From an uncultured Lachnospiraceae bacterium (GTDB taxonomy: Bacteria; Bacillota; Clostridia; Lachnospirales; Lachnospiraceae), in contig CALZEZ010000046.1 in NCBI GenBank assembly GCA_945643825.1, forward strand, positions 1-8,309: a stretch of DNA of 8,309 nt, read 5' to 3'. The position numbers were made by a program, and so were the translations under genes. This document shows positions 1 through 5,853 of the stretch, piece by piece; the stretch's first letter is position 1; every line of letters begins with the position of its first letter. Under the pieces are notes generated by a model, which was not told where the DNA came from, did no database searches, and was given only the letters and a program-made list of their open reading frames with translations.

Positions 1-1627
1 TATATATCTGCACTCCCTGATTACCTTGATGATCACTTTTTACATCTTTTTTTGCATCAATTTCTTGCAAAAAAGCATGAATTGATGGGTGTCTTCTTGC
101 TCTATTCTGTATTTCATCTATATTTTGCAATTTATTTGCAAGTTCCCTTTCATTTTTATTGCTTTCTTCTTGCAGATATTGATCGTATTTCATAGCGTAT
201 CGAACATAATTTATCGCCTGATAGGGATCCATATTCTCTATTCTTCTACAATCCCTTTCTAATCGCTCTATCTTTTCATAAAGAACCTTTCTGGATACAA
301 GTCTTCTTTTCAGACGTTCAAAATCAACTGGATCTTCAATATAATCACGAGAGATATATCTCATTGGTTTATTCATAAACTGCAGAAAATCTTCGCGATG
401 ATGCCCGTTTACTACAAATCGTAAAACAGCCAGAATATCCCGGATATACGAAAGCTGATAAAGCTTATCACCACAAGCATCCGATTGTTCCCCAAAGAGC
501 AACTCTGTAACTTTTCTTGCCCTTGCATTTGTTCGAAACAAAATTGCAATCGTCTCTCCTTTTTCACTAATCTTTTTCATCTCCGCACGTAGATATTCAC
601 ATTCCATCTGCAAATTTATTGCCTCATATATCCTGACAGATCCGTCAGTTTTGGTTCCACTAGAAATTGACTTTTCAAAACGATCTTTATTATAGCCAAT
701 ACATCTGCATGCTATCTCAACAATACACCTTCCGCAACGGTAATTTACTCCCAATACAACCTGCCTGCATTCCGGATAATCTACCAGTAGCTGCTTCATT
801 AGCTTCGGGTCTGAGCCTCGAAATCCGTAGATCGCCTGATCGTCATCTCCCACAACAAACAGATTCTTCTGAGGCTCTGCCAAAATTCTGAGAATACGAT
901 ATTGTAGAGGATTAATGTCCTGAAACTCATCTACCAGAATGAATTGAAAGATGCTCTGCCAATAGCTGCGATATTGTTCCTTTTCTAATAATTTCAAGCA
1001 CATGACAAGCATGTCATCATAGTCTATTTTATGGTTTTCATGCATCATTGACTCGTAGCTATGATAAAGCTCCTCCTGTATCACCTCATCTGCAAGTATT
1101 CCGGCTGCTCTTCGACTGGCTTCCTCTTTACCCAGATTCTTCCTTACTGATATATAATTCAGAATAACATCAATCGTATCGGTATCGGGTTTTAATGACC
1201 AATCCGAATTTAATAGCACGTGTTTTATATAATCTCGTTGCTCAGAAACCGAGATGATATCTTTATTGCTATAATTGATATGTTTCTTAACAATGGAGAA
1301 AAATACGGAATGGAACGTTCCAAAGGTAACTGCTCCAGGAGAATCATTTGTAGATTTCTGAAAGCGCTCCTGCATCTGAAATGCCGCTGCTTTCGTGAAT
1401 GTAATAACTAGAATATTTGCAGGCATAACACCCACAAATTGAATAAGATATTGGATACGTCTGATAATCACAAAGGTCTTTCCACTGCCTGGTCCTGCAA
1501 GAACTAACATTGCTCCCTTGTGATGTTGAATAGCATCCCTCTGAGCGGCATTGGCCCCGCCCAGAAGGATGTCTGCCTGATTACTTTCCGACAGACAACT
1601 TGTTGATTCCTGTACGAATTCTGGCAA
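1..1627 (-). CDS. UvrD/PcrA-like SF1 ATP-dependent DNA helicase (3' end cut by window edge)
   Basis: I translated this minus-strand frame by hand; it is open from the stop at 1644-1646 to the left edge (about 542 codons). It reads as a superfamily 1A 3'-5' DNA helicase of the UvrD/PcrA/Rep type, which unwinds DNA in repair or replication restart. Counting from the TTG at 1627, visible motifs are a Q-like NAAQRDAI (27-33), Walker A GPGSGKT (45-51), motif Ia TFTKAAA (76-82), GTFHS, motif II VDEFQD (232-237), motif III GDDDQAIYGFRG (from 260), VNYRC, and AILFRTNARAR. The frame ends in GVQIY, just where motif V (T-x-H-x-x-KG-E) would be expected, so motifs V, VI and the C-terminus lie outside. 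No ATG precedes Walker A in a sensible position; TTG at 1627 is the only standard start upstream of the Q motif and has AGGA about 13 bases ahead, so the start is uncertain. It overlaps the end of gltX and is probably co-transcribed with it. It could be any of several UvrD paralogues, so I give no symbol. Confidence 0.88.
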   Translation of the reverse strand, partial: MPEFVQESTSCLSESNQADILLGGANAAQRDAIQHHKGAMLVLAGPGSGKTFVIIRRIQYLIQFVGVMPANILVITFTKAAAFQMQERFQKSTNDSPGAVTFGTFHSVFFSIVKKHINYSNKDIISVSEQRDYIKHVLLNSDWSLKPDTDTIDVILNYISVRKNLGKEEASRRAAGILADEVIQEELYHSYESMMHENHKIDYDDMLVMCLKLLEKEQYRSYWQSIFQFILVDEFQDINPLQYRILRILAEPQKNLFVVGDDDQAIYGFRGSDPKLMKQLLVDYPECRQVVLGVNYRCGRCIVEIACRCIGYNKDRFEKSISSGTKTDGSVRIYEAINLQMECEYLRAEMKKISEKGETIAILFRTNARARKVTELLFGEQSDACGDKLYQLSYIRDILAVLRFVVNGHHREDFLQFMNKPMRYISRDYIEDPVDFERLKRRLVSRKVLYEKIERLERDCRRIENMDPYQAINYVRYAMKYDQYLQEESNKNERELANKLQNIDEIQNRARRHPSIHAFLQEIDAKKDVKSDHQGNQGVQIY

Positions 1628-3044
1628 GAGATTCTTCTTTTCCTAGAATTTCCATAATCTCAGTAGCTCCGGCTGGTGTCATCTGTTTGCCGGAAACGGC
1701 TGTACGAATCGGCCACAACACGTATCCATTTTTGTAGCCCTTCTCACCGATATACTCTACAAGAGTCTGATATAACGCATCGTTTGAATAATCTTCCTGT
1801 TTTTCGAGGATTGGTAGTACTTCCTGCAGCACGGACAATGATGTCTCCGCATTTGTCTTCATTTTCTTATGTGTGTACATCTCAATATCATAATCTGGAA
1901 GCTCTTCAAAAAAATCAACCAAATCCGCAATGTCCGGGAAAATCTCAATACGAGTCTTAACCATGGCTGCTATCTTCTTTAGATCCTGTCCCTTAGTAAG
2001 AACTTTCTCAAGATAAGGCTTAGCATACTCATAGAATTTATCAAAATCCATCGCCTTTAAGTACTCACCATTCATCCATTTAAGCTTTACAATATCAAAG
2101 ACTGCAGGCGATTTGGAAATACGATGATAATCAAATTCCTTGATGAGCTCATCCAGAGAAAATATCTCCCGGTTATCCTCCGGACTCCATCCAAGCAATG
2201 CAATATAATTCACAACTGCCTCTGTTAAGAAGCCCTGCTCCAGTAAATCCTCAAAGGAAGAATGACCGCTTCTCTTTGACAGCTTCCTTTGGTTTTCGTC
2301 CGTGATTAACGGCAGATGCACATAAGTAGGAACTTCCCATCCAAATGCCTCATAAAGACGATTGTATTTCGGCGAGGAAGACAAATACTCATTTCCTCTG
2401 ACCACATGTGTGATTCCCATCAAATGATCATCCACAACATTTGCAAAATTATAGGTCGGGTATCCATCTGATTTGATCAAGATCATATCATCCAGCTCTG
2501 CATTCTCTACCTCAATATCGCCATACAGCTCATCATGAAACACCGTCTTACCGGTTGTCGGATTGTTCTGTCGAATCACATAAGGTTTTCCCTCTGCAAG
2601 ATTCTTCTCTACCTCTTCCCTGGACAAGCCAAGACAGTGCTTGTCATAAATGCAGATTTCCTTTCCTTCCACAATTTCAGTTTTAAGGGATGCAAGACGC
2701 TCCTTGTCACAGAAGCAATAATATGCCTCACCTTTGTCGACCAGCTCCTTGGCATATTTCAAATATAAGCCTGTTTTCATACGCTCGGACTGCACATAAG
2801 GCCCGACTCCGCCATCCTTATCCGGTCCCTCATCATGAAGTAATCCTGTTTTCTCGAGTGTACGAAAAATAATCTCAACAGCACCCTCCACAAAGCGCTC
2901 CTGGTCGGTATCCTCGATTCTGAGAATAAAATCTCCTCCTTCATGTTTTGCAATGAGAAACTCATATAACGCCGAACGTAGATTCCCAACATGCATACGT
3001 CCTGTCGGACTTGGTGCAAATCTGGTTCTAATTTTTAACGCCAT
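1581..3044 (-). CDS. gltX: Glutamate--tRNA ligase (GluRS)
   Basis: This class I aminoacyl-tRNA synthetase charges tRNA-Glu with glutamate in the cytoplasm; in many Gram-positives it also charges tRNA-Gln, which is later amidated. The protein is 487 residues, normal for the family. It begins MALKIRTRFAPSPTG, with the HIGH-type signature HVGN at 18-21, QSER near 85, and the KMSKS-type loop KLSKR at 254-258, followed by an anticodon-binding domain to residue 487. Cys110, Cys112 and Cys137 resemble the zinc-site cysteines of E. coli GluRS, but the fourth ligand position is not obvious. The frame stays open upstream to 3227, but that extension is inside the hydrogenase gene and lacks family sequence. 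The ATG at 3044 has a perfect AGGAGG eight bases upstream, so I use it. The gene lies 19 bases after the hydrogenase stop and overlaps the downstream helicase frame, which suggests one operon. Discriminating versus non-discriminating specificity cannot be read from the sequence by eye. Confidence 0.97.
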   Translation of the reverse strand: MALKIRTRFAPSPTGRMHVGNLRSALYEFLIAKHEGGDFILRIEDTDQERFVEGAVEIIFRTLEKTGLLHDEGPDKDGGVGPYVQSERMKTGLYLKYAKELVDKGEAYYCFCDKERLASLKTEIVEGKEICIYDKHCLGLSREEVEKNLAEGKPYVIRQNNPTTGKTVFHDELYGDIEVENAELDDMILIKSDGYPTYNFANVVDDHLMGITHVVRGNEYLSSSPKYNRLYEAFGWEVPTYVHLPLITDENQRKLSKRSGHSSFEDLLEQGFLTEAVVNYIALLGWSPEDNREIFSLDELIKEFDYHRISKSPAVFDIVKLKWMNGEYLKAMDFDKFYEYAKPYLEKVLTKGQDLKKIAAMVKTRIEIFPDIADLVDFFEELPDYDIEMYTHKKMKTNAETSLSVLQEVLPILEKQEDYSNDALYQTLVEYIGEKGYKNGYVLWPIRTAVSGKQMTPAGATEIMEILGKEESLARIRTGINKLSVGK

Positions 3045-3052
3045 CTCAATTT

Positions 3053-3058
3053 CCTCCT
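3053..3058 (-). promoter_or_regulatory. Shine-Dalgarno site of gltX
   Basis: The minus strand reads AGGAGG here, with eight bases to the ATG at 3044. It settles the gltX start in favour of 3044 over the longer open frame reaching 3227. The site sits between the hydrogenase stop (3064-3066) and gltX, leaving no room for a terminator or separate promoter in the 19-base gap. Confidence 0.9.
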
Positions 3059-3063
3059 GTATA

Positions 3064-4548
3064 TTAAACTTTTTGATCCGGTATCTTTTTATGCGCTGCT
3101 TCCTTAAAACCGGCAACTGCTTTTGCAGCCTGATTGATTGCAATATTGGTTCCTGCTCCGGCAACACATCCACCCGGGCATGCCATACCCTCAATAAGAC
3201 AGCCATTCTTCTTTCCTGCTTTTGCAAGCATCAAAACTTTTCGGCATTCCGAAAGGCTTTCCGCGTGCTCAATATGAACCTCAACATCCGGATAATACTC
3301 TCTTATATAATCCTCTATTGCACTTGCCACTCCACCGGCTACTCCGTATCCTCTTCCGGCACCGGTCGCATCTTCCATTTTATCATCGGTATCCGTTTTG
3401 CTCAAGTCAATTCCTTTGGCATCAAACATTCCATTCAATTCCTCAAAGGTGATGACAAAGTCAACATCAGAACGTACTGTTCTTCGCGAGGCTTCCAGTT
3501 TTTTTGAGGCACAAGGACCAATAAATACCACACAGGCATCCGGATGTTCTTCCTTGATTACTCTTGCAGTTGCAACCATCGGTGTCAGTTCATTTGAAAT
3601 CTGGCTGATTGTTTCCGGAAAGAATTTCTTTGCCAGCACTGCCCAGGACGGACAACAGCTTGTCAGCGCAAACGTCTGATTCCCGGATGCAACCTCATGA
3701 ACATAATGCTCGGCCTCAGCTCTGCATCCGATATCAGCACCGATTGCGGTTTCATATACATCATAGAAGCCAAGCTCCTTCAATGCACCTTTTATTCTGT
3801 CAGGAGTAACTCCCTGTCCGAATTGCCCAACAAACGCTGGTGCAACCTGTGCAATCACCTTCCTGCCGGATTGCATCGCACGAATGAGCTGGAAAATCTG
3901 CGATTTATCAGCAATGGCTCCAAAAGGACAATTAACCATACATTGACCACAGGATACGCAAAGCTCAGCGTCAATAACCGCACGCCCAGAAGCATCCGAC
4001 TTAATTGCATTGACTCCGCAGGAGGCAGAACACGGTCTTACCTGATGTGCAATCGCATCATATGGGCAGATTGCTTTACACTTACCACATTTGATGCATT
4101 TCTCCTGATCTATGACAGATTTTCCCTTTACAAAGGATATTGCACCTCTCGGACACACCTCCTGGCACGGATGTGCGGTACATCCCATGCACAATCCTGT
4201 CACCATATACTGATTCTCGGGGCAGGCATTACACGCGGAAGGAATCACCTGCATCAGAGGTGGTTCATAATACTTTTCATCAATATCACTCTCTACTAAT
4301 CCCTGTGTAAGATGAACAGGCTTATTCTCAGGTCTTAGGGACAAACCAAGCGCAAGGCGGAGTCTCTCCCTGACAATGGAACGCTCCCGATATACGCTCT
4401 CATGATAGTCTGACTCCTCATAGTTGACGATTTCATAGGGAAGAGCCTCCATATCTGCAATCAGATTCTCTGAATGATAGGCCAGGTTCGCAACTTCTTT
4501 AAAAACTCTCCTCCGAATCTTTCGTACCTGAGTATCAATTCCTCTCAT
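3064..4548 (-). CDS. Monomeric [FeFe] hydrogenase, group B1 type
   Basis: The protein (494 residues) is an iron-only hydrogenase catalysing reversible H2 formation from protons and low-potential electrons, presumably ferredoxin-linked and cytoplasmic (no signal peptide or membrane segment). After a roughly 100-residue N-terminal region there is a cysteine-rich ferredoxin module: Cys106/109/120/123/128/132, two classical CxxCxxCxxxCP motifs at 151-161 and 197-207, and an extra pair at 173/177. The H-cluster domain follows with TSCCPSW (296-302), GPCASKK (344-350) and EGMACPGGC (453-461). All four expected H-cluster cysteines (299, 346, 457, 461) and the proton-relay cysteine 298 are present. 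The second loop has Gly where classical group A enzymes have Met (MPC). The N-terminal VRKIRRRVFKEVANLAY stretch and the ferredoxin spacing match what I recall of the group B1/B3 family. The ATG at 4548 has AAAGGA upstream with suitable spacing. No HydE/F/G maturase is in the window. It is the first gene of a likely operon with gltX. Confidence 0.93.
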   Translation of the reverse strand: MRGIDTQVRKIRRRVFKEVANLAYHSENLIADMEALPYEIVNYEESDYHESVYRERSIVRERLRLALGLSLRPENKPVHLTQGLVESDIDEKYYEPPLMQVIPSACNACPENQYMVTGLCMGCTAHPCQEVCPRGAISFVKGKSVIDQEKCIKCGKCKAICPYDAIAHQVRPCSASCGVNAIKSDASGRAVIDAELCVSCGQCMVNCPFGAIADKSQIFQLIRAMQSGRKVIAQVAPAFVGQFGQGVTPDRIKGALKELGFYDVYETAIGADIGCRAEAEHYVHEVASGNQTFALTSCCPSWAVLAKKFFPETISQISNELTPMVATARVIKEEHPDACVVFIGPCASKKLEASRRTVRSDVDFVITFEELNGMFDAKGIDLSKTDTDDKMEDATGAGRGYGVAGGVASAIEDYIREYYPDVEVHIEHAESLSECRKVLMLAKAGKKNGCLIEGMACPGGCVAGAGTNIAINQAAKAVAGFKEAAHKKIPDQKV

Positions 4549-4576
4549 TTGAATTATCCTTTCTGCCTCTTATTAT

Positions 4577-4605
4577 CTTGTACTATTTTTACACAAAGGT
4601 CTCAA
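4577..4605 (-). promoter_or_regulatory. Candidate sigma-A-type promoter for the hydrogenase-gltX-helicase operon
   Basis: On the minus strand, TTGAGA (4605-4600, one mismatch from TTGACA) is followed after 17 bases by TACAAG (4582-4577, four of six matches to TATAAT). Transcription would begin near 4570, about 20 bases before the hydrogenase start codon. The spacing is ideal but the -10 is weak and the region is AT-rich, so a chance match is possible. Confidence 0.35.
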
Positions 4606-4620
4606 AAAAACAATAGAACT

Positions 4621-4648
4621 TCACCTATTTTTCTTCCCAACATATATT
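4621..4648 (+). promoter_or_regulatory. Candidate sigma-E-like promoter for cotJABC
   Basis: CATATATT at 4641-4648 resembles the sigma-E -10 consensus CATACAAT (six of eight). TCACCTA at 4621-4627, 13 bases upstream, is a poor but positionally correct match to the -35. The expected transcription start is near 4655, about 30 bases before cotJA. In Bacillus subtilis the cotJ operon is known to be transcribed by mother-cell sigma-E; use of the same factor here is inferred. The match is weak and AT-rich. Confidence 0.35.
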
Positions 4649-4684
4649 ACTATTAAGAATTTCAAATAATTATGCGAGGTATAT

Positions 4685-4855
4685 ATGAAACCTTACCCTG
4701 AAAAGGACTGGATTTCCAATTTTCCTGTTGCCATGGCATATGTTCCCTGGCAGCAGTTGACCCTAACCTTTGATGATCTCGATGAGGCATACGAAAAGGG
4801 CACCATTTTTCCGGAGCTGTGTAAGCCTTTTAGCGGAAGGAGGAATGTAAAATGA
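4685..4855 (+). CDS. cotJA: Spore coat-associated protein CotJA
   Basis: This small gene encodes 56 residues. The core PVAMAYVPWQQL (14-25) followed by a short acidic helix and GTIFPELCKPF near the C-terminus is the hallmark of the CotJA family, a small component of the spore coat made in the mother cell. Length is in the usual range for the family, which is often 55-80 residues. The ATG at 4685 has a GAGG only about five bases upstream, so initiation may be modest. The stop codon overlaps the cotJB start as ATGA (4852-4855), suggesting translational coupling. The last codons, for GRRNVK, carry the AAGGAGG ribosome site of cotJB. It is the first gene of cotJABC. Its biochemical role is not known beyond being needed with CotJC in Bacillus coats. 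Confidence 0.93.
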   Translation: MKPYPEKDWISNFPVAMAYVPWQQLTLTFDDLDEAYEKGTIFPELCKPFSGRRNVK

Positions 4856-5118
4856 TGCAACCAAGAAGTGAACGTGAAATGATGCTTCACAAGATCAATG
4901 TAATCAGCTTTATCTGTGTTGAAATGCAGCTCTATCTGGATACCCATCCTTATGAATGTGACGCCATCGAATACTTCAATCGCAACATGACAATGCTAAA
5001 TGAGCTTAAGCACGATTATTCTCAAAAGTATACACCATTAAATCTTAGTAATGCAAACCATAGTGACCAAAAGTGGGAATGGGTACTAGACCCTATGCCT
5101 TGGGAAGGAGGATGCTAA
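4852..5118 (+). CDS. cotJB: Spore coat protein CotJB
   Basis: The product is 88 residues. It matches the CotJB family by its pattern: an N-terminal amphipathic helix (LHKINVISFICVEMQLYLDT, 12-31), the motif HPYECDAIEYFN (32-43), and a C-terminal WEWVLDPMPWEGGC. CotJB is a small inner-coat protein encoded between CotJA and CotJC; its own activity is unknown. Two consecutive ATGs (4852 and 4855) are possible starts. AAGGAGG at 4837-4843 lies eight bases from the first, which also overlaps the cotJA stop, so I use 4852. The final codons contain the AAGGAGG (5105-5111) that serves cotJC, whose ATG follows the stop after only three bases. The whole operon therefore appears tightly coupled. Confidence 0.95.
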   Translation: MMQPRSEREMMLHKINVISFICVEMQLYLDTHPYECDAIEYFNRNMTMLNELKHDYSQKYTPLNLSNANHSDQKWEWVLDPMPWEGGC

Positions 5119-5121
5119 TCT

Positions 5122-5751
5122 ATGTGGAATTATGAAAAACGACTTCAATTTCCGGTTAATATAAAAACCCCCAATGCCAAAATAGCCCAGGTAATCATCA
5201 GTCAGTTCGGTGGTCCCGATGGTGAGCTTGCTGCAAGCCAGCGCTATCTCTCACAGCGATATACGATGCCATATCGCGAGGTTGCAGGCTGTCTGACCGA
5301 TATCGGCACAGAGGAGTTAGCTCATATGGAAATGATTTGTGCAATTGTCTATCAGCTCACCAAGGATCTGTCCATGGAAGAGATTCAGGCAAGCGGCTTT
5401 GACAAATACTATGTTGATCACACACTCGCACTTTGGCCTCAGGCAGCCGGAGGTATCCCATTTAACGCCTGTGTTTTCCAGAGTAAGGGTGATGTCATTA
5501 CCGATCTCACAGAGGATATGGCGGCTGAACAAAAGGCTCGCAGCACCTATGATAATATCCTACGTCTGGTCAAAGATCCTGATGTATGTGAGCCGATCAA
5601 ATTCCTTCGCGCCAGAGAAATTGTTCATTTCCAGCGTTTTGGTGAATGCTTAAGACTCACCCAGGATAAGCTGGATGCAAAAAACTTCTATGTATGTAAC
5701 CCGGAATTTGACACGAACTGTCCTACTATGGGATGTAAAAGAGATAAATAA
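5122..5751 (+). CDS. cotJC: Spore coat protein CotJC, manganese-catalase family
   Basis: The product has 209 residues and belongs to the di-manganese (non-haem) catalase family, as CotJC proteins do. It is a spore inner-coat protein that may dismutate hydrogen peroxide. The five metal ligands known from Lactobacillus plantarum Mn catalase (E35, E66, H69, E148, H181) have direct counterparts here: E35 in GGPDGELAAS, E65 and H68 in GTEELAHMEM, E136 in DMAAEQKAR, and H169 in REIVHFQRFGE, with the same EXXH and E-to-H spacing. The dinuclear site thus looks intact and catalysis is plausible, though it is inferred. The C-terminal tail is cysteine-containing (192, 200, 205), which might allow cross-linking in the coat. 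AAGGAGG at 5105-5111, ten bases before the ATG, is the ribosome site. It is the last gene of cotJABC, and a hairpin follows ten bases after the stop. Confidence 0.96.
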   Translation: MWNYEKRLQFPVNIKTPNAKIAQVIISQFGGPDGELAASQRYLSQRYTMPYREVAGCLTDIGTEELAHMEMICAIVYQLTKDLSMEEIQASGFDKYYVDHTLALWPQAAGGIPFNACVFQSKGDVITDLTEDMAAEQKARSTYDNILRLVKDPDVCEPIKFLRAREIVHFQRFGECLRLTQDKLDAKNFYVCNPEFDTNCPTMGCKRDK

Positions 5752-5760
5752 TATAGAGAA

Positions 5761-5792
5761 ACCGGCAGTCTGATAAAAAACAGATTGCCGGT
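5761..5792 (+). terminator. Strong hairpin after cotJC without a U-tract
   Basis: ACCGGCAGTCTG (5761-5772) pairs with CAGATTGCCGGT (5781-5792) in a 12-base stem with one G-T pair, around the eight-base loop ATAAAAAA. It starts ten bases after the cotJC stop, the right place for an operon terminator. The bases after it (AAATCATAAAATTC) contain no T-run, so it is not a canonical intrinsic terminator. It may be a weak terminator, an mRNA 3'-end stabiliser or a processing site. The minus direction also lacks a good T-tract. Confidence 0.55.
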
Positions 5793-5840
5793 AAATCATA
5801 AAATTCAAAATTCTGGATATCCTAAGAACAAACGCATTGG

Positions 5841-5846
5841 AAAGGA
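5841..5846 (+). promoter_or_regulatory. Shine-Dalgarno site deciding the spoVAF start
   Basis: AAAGGA lies seven bases before the ATG at 5854. The same frame could start at a TTG at 5785, but that codon is buried in the right arm of the 5761-5792 hairpin, has no ribosome site, and would add 23 residues of low-complexity, non-family sequence. Confidence 0.7.
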
Positions 5847-5853
5847 TCCCAGA

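Noticed and set aside
55..87. Inverted repeat CATCAATT / AATTGATG
   Set aside because: Eight-base arms with an AT-rich spacer inside helicase coding sequence; expected by chance in such composition.
667..891. Plus-strand open frame of 74 codons opposite the helicase
   Set aside because: It is antisense to conserved helicase motifs, has no ribosome site, and its composition is that of a shadow frame.
3045..3227. N-terminal extension of gltX by 61 residues
   Set aside because: It lies within the hydrogenase gene, has no family sequence, and the ATG at 3044 has a perfect, well-placed AGGAGG.
2953..4299. Several plus-strand open frames of up to 200 codons opposite gltX and the hydrogenase
   Set aside because: They mirror the codons of strongly conserved proteins, are cysteine/histidine/arginine-rich in the way antisense frames are, and lack family motifs.
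4693..4947. Minus-strand open frame of 84 codons opposite cotJA/cotJB
   Set aside because: Antisense to two recognised coat genes and without any recognisable domain.
5771..5803. Possible sigma-G promoter (TGATAA ... CATAAAA) for spoVAF
   Set aside because: The -10-like box is fair, but the -35 match is poor and the 20-base spacer is too long; it also overlaps the hairpin.
5785..5853. TTG start for spoVAF adding 23 residues
   Set aside because: The TTG sits in a hairpin arm without a ribosome site, whereas ATG at 5854 has AAAGGA seven bases upstream and begins family-like sequence.
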